Part shown: positions 40,508 through 50,089 of the stretch, piece after piece
Layout: every line of letters starts with the position of its first letter
Position numbering within the stretch: the first letter of the stretch is position 1
DNA from: Necropsobacter rosorum
GTDB taxonomy: Bacteria; Pseudomonadota; Gammaproteobacteria; Enterobacterales; Pasteurellaceae
Length of the DNA: 64,000 nucleotides
Assembly (NCBI GenBank): GCA_000751835.1
Contig: CCMQ01000006.1
Span: 62,001-126,000, forward strand
Direction: 5' to 3'
Position numbers and translations under genes: made by a program
The notes under the pieces: generated by a model
What the model was told of the DNA's origin: nothing
The model's database searches: none
What the model saw: only the letters and a program-made list of their open reading frames with translations

Positions 40508-42178
40508 CTAAAACCCTTCTTTCAGGCTCACCGTCAGATTAAACACCAGATGTTCCGGCCGGCTGTCTTTGCTGTCGGCACAATAATAGCCTTCACGTTC
40601 GAACTGATAGGCTTTTTCGGCTTCGGCATTTGCCAGATTGCGTTCCACAAACCCGTGTTTTACCACTAAGGAATGCGGGTTTAACACCTCATTGATATCG
40701 TCTGCCGCACTTGGATTCGGCACCGTAAACAGCCGATCGTAAAGGCGGAATTCCGCCGGCAGATTATCCGTCGCCGACACCCAGTGAATCACCCCTTTTA
40801 CTTTACGCCCGTCCTGCGGATTGGCGCCCAGCGTCTGCGCGTCATAGCTGCAATACACTGTGGTGATATTGCCTTCGGCGTCTTTTTCCACCCGCTCCGC
40901 TTTAATAATATAGGCGTTGCGCAAGCGCACTTCTTTGCCCAATACCAAGCGTTTATAGTGTTTGTTGGCTTCTTCGCGGAAATCCGCCTGATCAATATAA
41001 ATCTCACGGGTCAACGGAATCTGACGCGTGCCCAGTTCTTCCCGGTTCGGGTGATTCGGCACGGTCAGCATCTCTTTTTTATCCGCATCGAAATTTTCAA
41101 TCACCACCCGCAGCGGATTTAATACCGCCATGGCGCGCGGCGCATTCACATTCAAATCATCGCGGATACAACTTTCCAGCGCGCTGTATTCCACCACGTT
41201 ATCCTGTTTGGTCACGCCGATACGGCGACAGAATTCACGAATGGACGCCGGCGTATAACCGCGGCGGCGCAGCCCGGAAATGGTCGGCATGCGCGGATCG
41301 TTCCAGCCGTCCACCACGCCTTCTTCCACCAGTTTCAGCAATTTCCGTTTGGAGGTTAGGGTATATTCCAGATTCAGGCGTGAAAATTCATATTGATGCG
41401 GCAGCGGGCGCGCAATGGAAATGTTTTCCAGCACCCAATCGTATAACCGGCGGTTATCCTGAAATTCCAGCGTACATAACGAATGCGTAATGCGTTCCAG
41501 CGCATCGGAAATACAATGGGTGAAATCGTACATCGGATAAATGCACCATTTATCGCCGGTTTGATGGTGGCTGGCGAATTTAATCCGGTACAGCACCGGA
41601 TCGCGCATCACCATAAACGGCGAGGCCATATCGATTTTGGCACGCAGACTTGCCGTGCCTTCGGCAAATTCCCCGCGGCGCATTTTGTCGAATAACGCCA
41701 GATTTTCTTGCACCGAACGATCACGATAAGGGCTGTTTTTACCCGGCTCGGTTAAGGTGCCGCGGTATTCGCGCATCTGTTCCGGCGACAGTTCGTCCAC
41801 ATAAGCCAATCCTTTTTCGATCAGTTCGACGGCATATCCATGCAATTGATCGAAATAATCGGAGGCATAACGCGCCTCGCCCTGCCACTGAAAACCCAGC
41901 CATTTGACATCCTGCTTAATGGAATCCACATATTCCACATCTTCCTTCACCGGGTTGGTGTCGTCAAAACGCAGATTGCACAAGCCCTGATAATCCTGCG
42001 CGATACCGAAATTCAGGCAAATGGACTTGGCATGCCCGATATGCAGATAACCGTTGGGTTCGGGCGGGAAACGGGTATAAACATTATTCAACCGCCCGCT
42101 GGCAAGATCCTCATCAATAATCTGGCGGATAAAATTCGTCGGGCGATGCTCGCTCTGTGCTGTATCAATATGGCTCAT
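40508..42178 (-). CDS. glnS: Glutaminyl-tRNA synthetase
   Basis: Class I synthetase that charges tRNA-Gln. 556 residues (E. coli 554). The HIGH motif is at 46-49 in [14 protein letters not shown]; the second signature appears as TSKRKL, a normal GlnRS version of KMSKS (E. coli MSKRKL with Met to Thr). The GlnRS-specific block [17 protein letters not shown] and the C-terminal anticodon beta-barrels are intact. Divergent from macA across 255 bases. Confidence 0.97.
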   Translation of the reverse strand: MSHIDTAQSEHRPTNFIRQIIDEDLASGRLNNVYTRFPPEPNGYLHIGHAKSICLNFGIAQDYQGLCNLRFDDTNPVKEDVEYVDSIKQDVKWLGFQWQGEARYASDYFDQLHGYAVELIEKGLAYVDELSPEQMREYRGTLTEPGKNSPYRDRSVQENLALFDKMRRGEFAEGTASLRAKIDMASPFMVMRDPVLYRIKFASHHQTGDKWCIYPMYDFTHCISDALERITHSLCTLEFQDNRRLYDWVLENISIARPLPHQYEFSRLNLEYTLTSKRKLLKLVEEGVVDGWNDPRMPTISGLRRRGYTPASIREFCRRIGVTKQDNVVEYSALESCIRDDLNVNAPRAMAVLNPLRVVIENFDADKKEMLTVPNHPNREELGTRQIPLTREIYIDQADFREEANKHYKRLVLGKEVRLRNAYIIKAERVEKDAEGNITTVYCSYDAQTLGANPQDGRKVKGVIHWVSATDNLPAEFRLYDRLFTVPNPSAADDINEVLNPHSLVVKHGFVERNLANAEAEKAYQFEREGYYCADSKDSRPEHLVFNLTVSLKEGF

Positions 42179-42305
42179 TCTGACCTCAATTAACTTAATC
42201 TTTTTTCATTCAAAAATTGGCGCTTATTCTACCCTGTTTACAATCAGAATACAAAAGTGCGGTTGCTTTTCAGCAAATTAATGGTAAAATCCGCAACGCA
42301 AAAAA

Positions 42306-42323
42306 TGAACGAACGTTCATTCA
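42306..42323. promoter_or_regulatory. TetR-type palindromic operator upstream of macA
   Basis: TGAACGAACGTTCATTCA is an 18-bp palindrome with one mismatched pair (TGAAyGAACGTTCrTTCA). Such GAACGTTC-centred dyads are typical of TetR/AcrR-family repressors. No TetR gene is in the window. It could control macA or the divergent glnS. Confidence 0.6.
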
Positions 42324-42359
42324 GTGAGAGATAAAAGGGAAAATTGTCGGTTTTCATTT

Positions 42360-42392
42360 CTTAAGTTTTTCTTAAGATACTTTTTTTATCAT
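42360..42392 (+). promoter_or_regulatory. PmrA/BasR-like box and -10 of macA
   Basis: CTTAAG-ttttt-CTTAAG (42360-42376) fits the PmrA/BasR (and QseB-type) consensus YTTAAK-N5-YTTAAK without a mismatch. A -10-like TATCAT follows at 42387-42392, 42 bases before the macA ATG. The spacing fits an activator overlapping the -35 region. Confidence 0.55.
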
Positions 42393-42433
42393 TGCGACCC
42401 AAATTAATCTTGTATATTCCCGGAGCGAATTCC

Positions 42434-43600
42434 ATGACAAAAAAACATATTCTCTCATTTATCCTACTGGCCGCCATCGGCATCGGTGCGTACAGTTATT
42501 TCGGCCGTTCAAATAACAATAACACGACTTATCTGACCGAAACCGTGCAGCGCAGCGACGTGCAAAAATCCGTTATTACCAGCGGTACCGTGCGTGCCTA
42601 TAACCGGGTCGAAGTCGGTGCGCAGGTCTCGGGCAAAATCGAAAAAATTCACGTTACGCTGGGTCAGGAAATCAAACAAGGCGATTTAATCGCGGAAATC
42701 GATTCCAAAACCCAAGTCAATAATTTAAACACCGCGCAGGCTTCCCTCGCCTCTTATCAGGCACAGCTGAAAGCGAAAAAGGTGGCTTACGAGGTGGCGA
42801 AATCGGCCTATAACCGCATGTCGGGCTTGTATGCCAAAAAATCCGTCAGTCTGGATGATTTGGATACGGCGAAAAACACCTTTGCCGCCGCAGAAGCCGC
42901 GATTGAAGAAATCGAAGCCTCCATTAAAACCGCTGAAATCGACGTCAGCACCGCACAAACCAATTTGAGCTACACCAAAATTCTGTCGCCGATTAACGGC
43001 ACGGTGATTTCCATTCCCGTGTCCGAAGGGCAAACCGTAAACGCCAATCAAACCACGCCGACCATCGTACAGGTGGCGGATTTAAGCAAAATTCTGATTA
43101 AACCGGAAATTTCCGAAGGCGATGTGACCAAAGTGAAAGCCGGTATGCCGGTGGCGTTTACTACGCTGTCGGAACCGGATACCGTCTATAAATCCACCAT
43201 TGCCTCCGTCGATCCGGCCATGACTACGCTGACCGACAACGAATATTCCGAAAGCGTGTCCGATACCGATGCGGTGTATTATTACGCCAATGTGGTGGTG
43301 GATAATCAGGATAACAAGCTGCGGATCGGCATGACCATTCAGAACACCATTACCATCGCCGATGTCAAAAACGCGCTGGTGGTGCCGACCCTGACCCTGC
43401 ATAAACAAGGCGATAAAACCTATGTCAATGTACTGAACGAGAATCATCAGACGGAACAGCGCGAAGTCACCACAGGTTTAAGCGACGATGTGAACACGCA
43501 GATTCTGTCCGGCCTGCAGGAAGGCGAAAAAGTGATTTCCTCTCAGGTTGCCAGCGGTGAGACCGTAGGCAATTCCAATCGTGGTCCGAGAATGTTCTAA
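42434..43600 (+). CDS. macA: Macrolide-type efflux membrane fusion protein MacA
   Basis: Periplasmic adaptor of the MacAB tripartite pump. I start at ATG 42434 (388 residues, MTKKHILSFILL) behind GGAGCG; the frame can be opened to TTG 42392, which has no ribosome site. One N-terminal membrane anchor (5-22), then a barrel-sandwich domain (VEVGAQVSGKIEKIHV), a long coiled coil (about 95-165, AQASLASYQAQLKAKK...), the second lipoyl half (TNLSYTKILSPINGTVIS) and beta-barrel. Operon macA-macB-OM channel. Confidence 0.94.
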   Translation: MTKKHILSFILLAAIGIGAYSYFGRSNNNNTTYLTETVQRSDVQKSVITSGTVRAYNRVEVGAQVSGKIEKIHVTLGQEIKQGDLIAEIDSKTQVNNLNTAQASLASYQAQLKAKKVAYEVAKSAYNRMSGLYAKKSVSLDDLDTAKNTFAAAEAAIEEIEASIKTAEIDVSTAQTNLSYTKILSPINGTVISIPVSEGQTVNANQTTPTIVQVADLSKILIKPEISEGDVTKVKAGMPVAFTTLSEPDTVYKSTIASVDPAMTTLTDNEYSESVSDTDAVYYYANVVVDNQDNKLRIGMTIQNTITIADVKNALVVPTLTLHKQGDKTYVNVLNENHQTEQREVTTGLSDDVNTQILSGLQEGEKVISSQVASGETVGNSNRGPRMF

Positions 43601-43617
43601 AAAGTGCGGTTAGTTTT

Positions 43618-45552
43618 ATGAATATTATTGAAATTAAAGCGATTAATAAATATTTCGGCGCCGGTGAAAACCGCACTCAGGTGTTAAAAGAGATTAATCT
43701 TGAAATTGAAAAAGGCGACTTCATCGCGATTATCGGTCAATCGGGTTCCGGTAAATCCACGTTAATGAATATTATCGGTTGTCTGGATACCGCTACTTCC
43801 GGCTCGTATAACATCGACGGCACGGAAGTCAGCCGCTTAAGCCGCGATGAACTGTCCGATTTACGCCAGAAGAAATTCGGCTTTATCTTCCAGCGCTATA
43901 ATCTGCTGTCCACCTTAAGTGCGGTGGAAAATGTGGCGCTGCCGGCCATTTATGCCGGTGTGGATCAGCAAACCCGTCTGACGCGCGCCGCACAATTACT
44001 GGAAAAACTGGGGCTGTCCGATCGGCTGGAAAATAAACCGAATCAGCTTTCCGGCGGTCAGCAACAACGGGTCAGTATCGCCCGTGCGCTGATGAACGGC
44101 GGCGATATTATCCTGGCGGATGAGCCGACCGGCGCGCTGGACAGTAAAAGCGGCGAAACCGTAATGGAAATTCTGACTCAGCTGCATAGCGAAGGTCATA
44201 CCATTATTCTGGTTACGCACGATAAAAATGTCGCCGCTTTTGCCAACCGGATTATTGAAATCAAAGACGGGCGCATTATTGAAGATACGCGGAAATCGGA
44301 TCTTATCGTGCAGAAAACCGACAATCCGCCAATCCATAAAAGCCGTTTCAGCTTCTATAAAGATCAGTTTATGGAATCGTTTAAAATGTCGGTCAATGCC
44401 ATTATTGCCCATAAACTGCGTTCGCTTTTGACCATGCTGGGGATTATTATCGGGATTACCTCCGTGGTTTGCGTGGTGGCGCTGGGTAACGGATCGCAGC
44501 AGAAAATTCTCGCCAATATCAACGCCATGGGGACCAATACCATGGATATTTATAACGGGACGGGATTCGGCGATCGCCGGGCGGAGAAAAACCAGAATCT
44601 GACCGTCAGCGATTCCGATATTCTGGCCAAACAAAGCTATATCGTCAGCTCAACGCCGAACAGCGCGGTGAGCGGTACCCTGACTTACGGCAGCGAAAGC
44701 TTTACTGCACAGGTCAAAGGGGTCGGCGAGCAGTATTTTAATGTGAAAGGGTTAAACCTGAAACAGGGCGAGCTGTTCAGCGCGCAGGATGTCAAACATA
44801 ACGAACAGGTCGCCGTGATTGATGAAAATACGCTGAAAGATGTGTTCGGCGGACAAAATCCGATCGGTAAAATTCTGATGATGAACAAAAAACCGCTGAA
44901 AGTCATCGGTGTCGCCGCCACTTCCAATAATATGGGCATGAATTCCACCACGCTGAATATTTATATTCCCTACACCACGGCGATGAATAAAATCTCCGGT
45001 AATCAGAAAATCGATTCCATCACGGTCAAAGTGCGCGATGATATCAATTCAACGGTGGCGGAAAAAGATCTGACCCATTTGCTGACCGTTCGGCACGGTA
45101 AAAAAGACTTTTTCGTGATGAATACCGATACCATTAAACAAACCATTGAAAGCACCACCAACACGATGAAATTACTTATTTCGTGTATCGCCGTGATCTC
45201 ATTGATTGTCGGCGGCATCGGGGTAATGAATATTATGCTGGTTTCCGTTACCGAACGCACCAAAGAGATTGGCGTGCGGATGGCCATCGGCGCTAAACAA
45301 TTTAATATATTGCAGCAGTTTTTAATTGAAGCGGTGCTGATTTGTTTAATCGGCGGAATTACCGGCATCGTGCTGTCAATGCTGCTGGGTACGCTGTTTA
45401 ACCTGTTGATGACCGATTTCACCATGATCTTCTCCACATTTTCCATTGTGGCGGCGGTGCTCTGCTCGACCTTAATCGGCGTGGTGTTCGGTTATATGCC
45501 GGCGAAAAACGCCTCGCAGTTAAACCCGATTACAGCGTTAGCACAGGAATAG
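43618..45552 (+). CDS. macB: MacB ABC transporter (ATPase and permease)
   Basis: Type VII ABC transporter that drives periplasmic substrates (macrolides, enterotoxin or peptide-like compounds in known cases) through an outer-membrane channel. 644 residues. N-terminal ATPase with Walker A GQSGSGKST (40-48), signature LSGGQQQRVSIARA (144-157) and Walker B ILADEPTG (165-172). Then one membrane helix near 270, a large periplasmic domain and three C-terminal helices. 17 bases after macA, with one uptake sequence in the gap. Confidence 0.95.
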   Translation: MNIIEIKAINKYFGAGENRTQVLKEINLEIEKGDFIAIIGQSGSGKSTLMNIIGCLDTATSGSYNIDGTEVSRLSRDELSDLRQKKFGFIFQRYNLLSTLSAVENVALPAIYAGVDQQTRLTRAAQLLEKLGLSDRLENKPNQLSGGQQQRVSIARALMNGGDIILADEPTGALDSKSGETVMEILTQLHSEGHTIILVTHDKNVAAFANRIIEIKDGRIIEDTRKSDLIVQKTDNPPIHKSRFSFYKDQFMESFKMSVNAIIAHKLRSLLTMLGIIIGITSVVCVVALGNGSQQKILANINAMGTNTMDIYNGTGFGDRRAEKNQNLTVSDSDILAKQSYIVSSTPNSAVSGTLTYGSESFTAQVKGVGEQYFNVKGLNLKQGELFSAQDVKHNEQVAVIDENTLKDVFGGQNPIGKILMMNKKPLKVIGVAATSNNMGMNSTTLNIYIPYTTAMNKISGNQKIDSITVKVRDDINSTVAEKDLTHLLTVRHGKKDFFVMNTDTIKQTIESTTNTMKLLISCIAVISLIVGGIGVMNIMLVSVTERTKEIGVRMAIGAKQFNILQQFLIEAVLICLIGGITGIVLSMLLGTLFNLLMTDFTMIFSTFSIVAAVLCSTLIGVVFGYMPAKNASQLNPITALAQE

Positions 45553-45579
45553 ATTTTTTGATACAATTTCGTTCACTTA

Positions 45580-45606
45580 AAAGTGCGGTAAAAATCACCG
45601 CACTTT
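45580..45606. terminator. Tight uptake-sequence hairpin inside the macAB-OM channel operon
   Basis: AAGTGCGGT 45581-45589 and ACCGCACTT 45597-45605, loop of 7. It lies between macB and the outer-membrane channel gene on the same strand, so it can reduce read-through to the channel gene. Confidence 0.65.
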
Positions 45607-45627
45607 CATTATTTCAAGGAAAATACC

Positions 45628-46998
45628 ATGCTAAAACTTTCAAAAGTCGCCTTTGCCGTTACTCTGTCAACGGTATTAATCGGTTGTGCGAATATCGATG
45701 ATTCTTATAAAGCGTCTCAATTAGATTTCCAACAATACGAAGAACTTACCAAACAATATAATATTCAGGAAAACTGGTGGACGCTGTACCGTGATCCGCA
45801 GCTCAACCGTTTGGTGGAACAGGCGCTGGCGAATAATAAAGATTTAGCCAAAGCGGCAATTTCCGTCAACTCGGCATTGTATAACGCCAATCTGGTCGGC
45901 GCGGATCTGGTGCCGTCGTTCAGCGGTTCGACCACATCAAGTGCGCAGAAAAACATCAAAACCGGCGGCAATTCGACCATCGTCCATAAAGGCGCGCTGG
46001 AAGTGAGCTATACGCTGGATTTATGGCGCCGTCTGGCCGATGCCGCCTCTGCTGCGGAATGGACTTATGCGGCCACCGCGCAGGATCTGGAAAATACCCG
46101 GGTTTCGTTAATCAACTCGGTGATCGTCACTTATTATCAGCTTGCCTATCTGAATGACGCCATTGCCGTCACTAATCAGACGATCGATTATTACGCGCAA
46201 ATCAACCGCATTATGCAGAATAAATTAACCCAAGGCGTGGCGGACAGCGCCAGTACCGATCAGGCGCAGCAATCGGTGCTCACCGCGCGCAATACCTTAA
46301 TTAGCTATCAGACGCAGAAAAAAACCGCCGAACAGACATTGCGCAATCTGCTGAATTTAAAACCGAACGATGTGTTACAGGTTAATTATCCGCATATTAT
46401 GGAGGTGAAAAATGTCGGTGTGAATTTAAACGTGCCGCTTTCCACCATTGCCAACCGCCCGGATGTGAAAGGCTATCAATACCGTCTGAACAGCGCATTT
46501 AAAGACGCCAAAGCGATGCAGAAGAGCTGGTTCCCGACCGTAACGCTGGGCGGCAGCTTAGGTTCCAGCGGGGATAAAGTCAACAACGCGTTCAACACCC
46601 CGCTTGCCGGCGGAACATTAGGCATCAGCCTGCCGTTTTTAAGCTGGAATACGGTGAAATGGAATGTGAAAATCTCCGAGGCCGCCTATGAAACCGCCTT
46701 GGTGAATTTTGAACAAAGCATTACCAGCGCACTGAACGATGTTGACACCAACTATTTTGCCTATAATCAGGCGCGCCAGAATCTGTCCAATCTGCAACAG
46801 ACCCATGACTATAACGTGCGTATCACGCAATATTACAGAAACCGTTATAATGCCGGTATTTCCGAATTAAAAGACTGGCTGAATGCGGCCAATACGGAAA
46901 AAAGCTCGCAGCTTTCGATCCTGAATGCGAAATACAGCCTGATTCAGAGCGAAAATGCCGTATATAGTTCAATGGGCGGGTATTATTCGGTGAAATAA
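45628..46998 (+). CDS. Outer-membrane efflux channel lipoprotein (TolC/NodT family)
   Basis: Outer-membrane part of the pump encoded by macA-macB. A lipoprotein signal ends at STVLIGC with Cys20 as the lipid site; Ala at +2 favours transfer to the outer membrane. Two TolC-type repeats with long helices follow (about 90-230 and 270-450, e.g. AQQSVLTARNTLISYQTQKK). 456 residues. Being a lipoprotein sets it apart from E. coli TolC; it is nearer to NodT/CusC-type channels. AAGGAAA precedes the ATG. Terminator after it at 47053. Confidence 0.92.
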   Translation: MLKLSKVAFAVTLSTVLIGCANIDDSYKASQLDFQQYEELTKQYNIQENWWTLYRDPQLNRLVEQALANNKDLAKAAISVNSALYNANLVGADLVPSFSGSTTSSAQKNIKTGGNSTIVHKGALEVSYTLDLWRRLADAASAAEWTYAATAQDLENTRVSLINSVIVTYYQLAYLNDAIAVTNQTIDYYAQINRIMQNKLTQGVADSASTDQAQQSVLTARNTLISYQTQKKTAEQTLRNLLNLKPNDVLQVNYPHIMEVKNVGVNLNVPLSTIANRPDVKGYQYRLNSAFKDAKAMQKSWFPTVTLGGSLGSSGDKVNNAFNTPLAGGTLGISLPFLSWNTVKWNVKISEAAYETALVNFEQSITSALNDVDTNYFAYNQARQNLSNLQQTHDYNVRITQYYRNRYNAGISELKDWLNAANTEKSSQLSILNAKYSLIQSENAVYSSMGGYYSVK

Positions 46999-47052
46999 AC
47001 GGTCGGGCGACAGTTTTTGCTTGCGCTGAAACAAATATTGCCCAGTTTAAAG

Positions 47053-47082
47053 AAAAAGGAAAGTCCGCAGGCTTTCCTTTTT
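47053..47082 (+). terminator. Terminator of the macAB-channel operon
   Basis: AAAAAGGAAAG (47053-47063) and CTTTCCTTTTT (47072-47082) form an 11-bp stem with an 8-base loop and end in a T-run. Confidence 0.88.
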
Positions 47083-47096
47083 TTATCCAATGAAAA

Positions 47097-47121
47097 AAGA
47101 CAAGGCGACTAACCTTGTCTT
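47097..47121 (-). terminator. Terminator of the cspD-like gene
   Basis: AAGACAAGG (47097-47105) and CCTTGTCTT (47113-47121) form a perfect 9-bp stem. On the minus strand a T-run follows, 36 bases behind the cold-shock gene. Confidence 0.85.
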
Positions 47122-47156
47122 AAAAGAGATTGACTAAATAAAGGAAAATATAATTA

Positions 47157-47366
47157 TTATTCTACAATAGGCACAATTTTGGTTGCGTGAGAACCTTTGT
47201 CTCCGTGTACGGCTTCGAAATTCACTTTCTGACCGGCTTTCAACGAACGATAACCGTCCATTTCAATCACCGAATAGTGCGCAAAAATATCCGCATCGTT
47301 GCCTTCTGCGGAAATAAAACCGAATCCCTTCGCATTATTAAACCATTTAACAACACCAACTTCCAT
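47157..47366 (-). CDS. Cold-shock-domain protein (CspD-like)
   Basis: Small single-strand nucleic acid binding OB-fold protein, 69 residues. RNP1 KGFGFI at 13-18 and RNP2 DIFAHYS at 26-32 are intact. The short acidic C-terminus and EVGVVKWFNNAKGFGFI start resemble CspD (stationary-phase replication inhibitor in E. coli) more than CspA, but the assignment between paralogues is not certain. GAGGT precedes the ATG. The 212 bases upstream, to the yoaH-like gene, hold its promoter and leader. Confidence 0.9.
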   Translation of the reverse strand: MEVGVVKWFNNAKGFGFISAEGNDADIFAHYSVIEMDGYRSLKAGQKVNFEAVHGDKGSHATKIVPIVE

Positions 47367-47578
47367 AACATTGACCTCTAATATGGATTTAACGTCCTGA
47401 ATAGACTATTTTATTACCTAATAAAGCAGGTCTGCTTTATCACCCGAATTTCCGAGCAGATATTCAATGAATTTCAGCTATTTGGCAATAAAAAATAGTT
47501 TAAAATCAAACAGAGATCACAAAATTTCTTTATATATTCATTGCTTATACAATTCAGCAGTTAATTCGTGCAGAAAAA

Positions 47579-47740
47579 TCACTGCCCATTTTGCTGTGCC
47601 GCATGTTGCTCCCGCAATGCCTTCGCCACCATCGCAATCGCCTCGCCGCTGCTCAATCCCTGCTGCATGAGTTGTTGAATTTTTTCTACCGCGCGCTGCT
47701 GCTGTTCGTGGGTCAGGCCGAGTAATGGGTTATCCGACAT
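47579..47740 (-). CDS. Small YoaH-type (UPF0181) protein
   Basis: 53 residues, starting [20 protein letters not shown]. The LTHEQQQ-AVE-IQ-LM-QG-SSG-AIA-VA pattern is that of E. coli YoaH (UPF0181), function unknown, mostly helical. AAAGGT lies 7 bases before ATG 47740. It is too short to be caught by many gene finders. It reads away from the divergent argF gene, 79 bases between their starts. Confidence 0.85.
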   Translation of the reverse strand: MSDNPLLGLTHEQQQRAVEKIQQLMQQGLSSGEAIAMVAKALREQHAAQQNGQ

Positions 47741-47819
47741 ATTTTTACCTTTATCAACATCAAAGAAACCAGTAATATACCAACAAAATCACGAAACACA
47801 ATATAACAGGAGTAACACA

Positions 47820-48824
47820 ATGCCTTTTAACTTAAAAAACCGCCATTTACTGAGTCTGGCCAATCATAGCCCGCGTGAAATCCGTTTTTTGCTCGATCTC
47901 GCCCGCGATCTTAAACGGGCCAAATATGCCGGAACCGAACAGCCGCGGTTAAAAGGCAAAAATATTGCGCTGATTTTTGAAAAAACCTCCACCCGCACCC
48001 GCTGCGCCTTTGAGGTGGCCGCTTATGATCAGGGCGCGAACGTCACTTACATTGATGCCGCCTCATCCCAAATCGGCCACAAAGAAAGCATGAAAGATAC
48101 CGCGCGCGTACTGGGACGCATGTATGACGCCATTGAATACCGCGGTTTCAAGCAAGCCGTGGTTAATGAACTGGCGCACTATGCCGGCGTACCGGTGTTT
48201 AACGGGCTGACCGATGAATTTCACCCTACTCAGATGCTGGCCGATGCGCTGACCATGATCGAACATTCGACCAAGCCGCTCAATGAAATCAGCTATGTGT
48301 ATATCGGCGATGCGCGCAATAATATGGGCAATTCTCTGCTGCTGCTCGGCGCCAAACTCGGTATGGACGTCCGCATCTGCGCGCCGCAAGCTCTGTTGCC
48401 GGAAAACCAACTGGTAGAACGGTGTCGGCAAATTGCCGCCCAAACCGGCGCCCGCATTTTAGTCAGTGAGGATATTGATGCCGCGCTGAAAGGCGTCGAT
48501 TTCGTTCATACGGATGTCTGGGTTTCCATGGGCGAACCGCTGGAAACCTGGGGCGAGCGCATTAAACTGCTGTTGCCCTATCAGGTCACGCCGCAACTGA
48601 TGCAGCGAAGCGGTAATCCGAATGTGAAATTTATGCATTGTCTGCCGGCGTTCCATAACTGCGAAACCGAAGTCGGGCGCCAAATCGCCGCGCAATATCC
48701 GCAACTGGCCGACGGCATTGAAGTGACGGAAGCAGTATTCGAATCACCAATGAACATCGCCTTTGAACAGGCGGAAAACCGCATGCACACCATTAAAGCG
48801 GTGATGGTCGCCGCGCTGGCGTAA
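47820..48824 (+). CDS. argF: Ornithine carbamoyltransferase
   Basis: Makes citrulline from ornithine and carbamoyl phosphate. 334 residues, as in E. coli ArgI/ArgF. The carbamoyl-phosphate motif STRTR is at 57-61; HPTQ in [11 protein letters not shown], and the ornithine-binding HCLP with His273/Cys274 are present. CAGGAG precedes the ATG. No neighbouring arginine or deiminase genes, so it could be anabolic or catabolic; no clear ArgR box was seen upstream. Confidence 0.96.
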   Translation: MPFNLKNRHLLSLANHSPREIRFLLDLARDLKRAKYAGTEQPRLKGKNIALIFEKTSTRTRCAFEVAAYDQGANVTYIDAASSQIGHKESMKDTARVLGRMYDAIEYRGFKQAVVNELAHYAGVPVFNGLTDEFHPTQMLADALTMIEHSTKPLNEISYVYIGDARNNMGNSLLLLGAKLGMDVRICAPQALLPENQLVERCRQIAAQTGARILVSEDIDAALKGVDFVHTDVWVSMGEPLETWGERIKLLLPYQVTPQLMQRSGNPNVKFMHCLPAFHNCETEVGRQIAAQYPQLADGIEVTEAVFESPMNIAFEQAENRMHTIKAVMVAALA

Positions 48825-48840
48825 TCGTTCATTGCCGGCG

Positions 48841-48867
48841 ACGGGCGGGAAGCTCCTGCCCGTTTTC
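48841..48867 (+). terminator. Terminator of argF
   Basis: ACGGGCGGGA (48841-48850) and TCCTGCCCGT (48854-48863) form a 10-bp stem (one G-U) with a 3-base loop, then TTT. Confidence 0.85.
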
Positions 48868-48939
48868 CTGTATTTTTTATGCAAAACCGCTGAAATTTGC
48901 ACCGCACTTTTTGTCCATGATTTGCTTGCTACTTGCCCG

Positions 48940-49668
48940 CTACTCCGACGGATATTGCCAGCCGAAGCGCTCAAACAGCAACTGCCATTGCGAATCTAAC
49001 GGCGCACAAATTTCAATATTAGCATTTGTGACAGGGTGACTGAAAATCAGTTTATGCGCATGCAGCATCAAACGGTTTACCCCGATATTTGCCGTTAGCG
49101 CACGATTCTGGTGCAAGTCCCCATATTGCGTATCGCCTAAAATCGGATGAAAAAGATGCTTTAAGTGACGACGTAACTGATGTTTGCGACCGGTATGCGG
49201 AATTAACCGGAGCAAAGAATAACGACTGGTCTGATAACGCCCCGCCGGATAAGCCATTTCCACCCTGTCTAAGCCGTAATAATCCGTCACCGCCTGCTGT
49301 GGCGGTTTATCTCGCTGTGCGAATTTGTCGGCGATTTTATCTTCCCGCACGCTCAACGGATAATCCACGCGCCCCTGCCCCGATAAATAACCGCGCACCA
49401 CCGCCAGATAATGTTTTTCCACCTGTTTTTGCTCAAACTGCTGACACAGCAGGTTGGCCATACGGCGGTTTAAAGCAAACAGCAGCACGCCGGAAGTCGG
49501 GCGGTCCAGACGATGCACCGGAAACACATGGCGGCCTATTTGATCTCGCAGGGTTTGCATCACAAATTGCGTTTCATGCCGATCAAGCCAGCTGCGGTGA
49601 ACCAGCATGCCCGCCGGTTTATTCACCGCCAGCATATCATCATCGTGATAAAGAATATCCAGCGGCAT
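48940..49668 (-). CDS. truC: tRNA pseudouridine(65) synthase TruC
   Basis: RluA-family enzyme for U65 of tRNA. I start at ATG 49668 (242 residues, MPLDILYHDDD). This ATG overlaps the yqcC stop as TAATG and aligns with E. coli TruC. HRLDRPTSG with catalytic Asp55; also GRKHQLRRHLKHLFHPILGD near 180. A GTG 18 bases upstream is a weaker alternative. Operon yqcC-truC as in E. coli. Convergent with argF. Confidence 0.94.
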   Translation of the reverse strand: MPLDILYHDDDMLAVNKPAGMLVHRSWLDRHETQFVMQTLRDQIGRHVFPVHRLDRPTSGVLLFALNRRMANLLCQQFEQKQVEKHYLAVVRGYLSGQGRVDYPLSVREDKIADKFAQRDKPPQQAVTDYYGLDRVEMAYPAGRYQTSRYSLLRLIPHTGRKHQLRRHLKHLFHPILGDTQYGDLHQNRALTANIGVNRLMLHAHKLIFSHPVTNANIEICAPLDSQWQLLFERFGWQYPSE

Positions 49669-49988
49669 TATGATTGCTTCTGACACAGGCGCTCAATTTC
49701 GCTGATCGGGGTTAATAATTCGTCCAGCCCCGCCAGCTCTTTTAACGCCTCTTCCACATAAGGCACCACTGCAATCTGCTGCGGCAGCGGCTGGCCGCTT
49801 TCCAGCAACGCATACATGCGCGGAATAAAAATCCATTGCAGCCATTCGTGCGCCGCCATGGTATCCAGCGCAAACGGCTGGCTGCTTAAAAAGGCGCTGT
49901 CCTGCGGCGGCATGGTTTGCCAAAGGCCGAGCTTTTGCATGGCCTGTTGTAAATTGTGCAGATGGATTCGGGTCTGGGCTCGCATCAT
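49668..49988 (-). CDS. yqcC: YqcC-family protein
   Basis: Unknown function, 106 residues, helical, no signal peptide. The order yqcC-truC and the family core FALDTMAAHEWLQWIFIPRM identify it. Two adjacent ATGs (49988, 49985). Translationally coupled to truC. Conserved linkage suggests a role with the tRNA enzyme, but that is not shown. Confidence 0.88.
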   Translation of the reverse strand: MMRAQTRIHLHNLQQAMQKLGLWQTMPPQDSAFLSSQPFALDTMAAHEWLQWIFIPRMYALLESGQPLPQQIAVVPYVEEALKELAGLDELLTPISEIERLCQKQS

Positions 49989-50089
49989 TTATCCTTAAAA
50001 TCGGTTGTTTTTACCGTTGCGTATTTTATGCAATTTGTCTATCTTAATCCATCAGCAAGACCGCAATACCAACTTAAAAGTGAAAAAAT

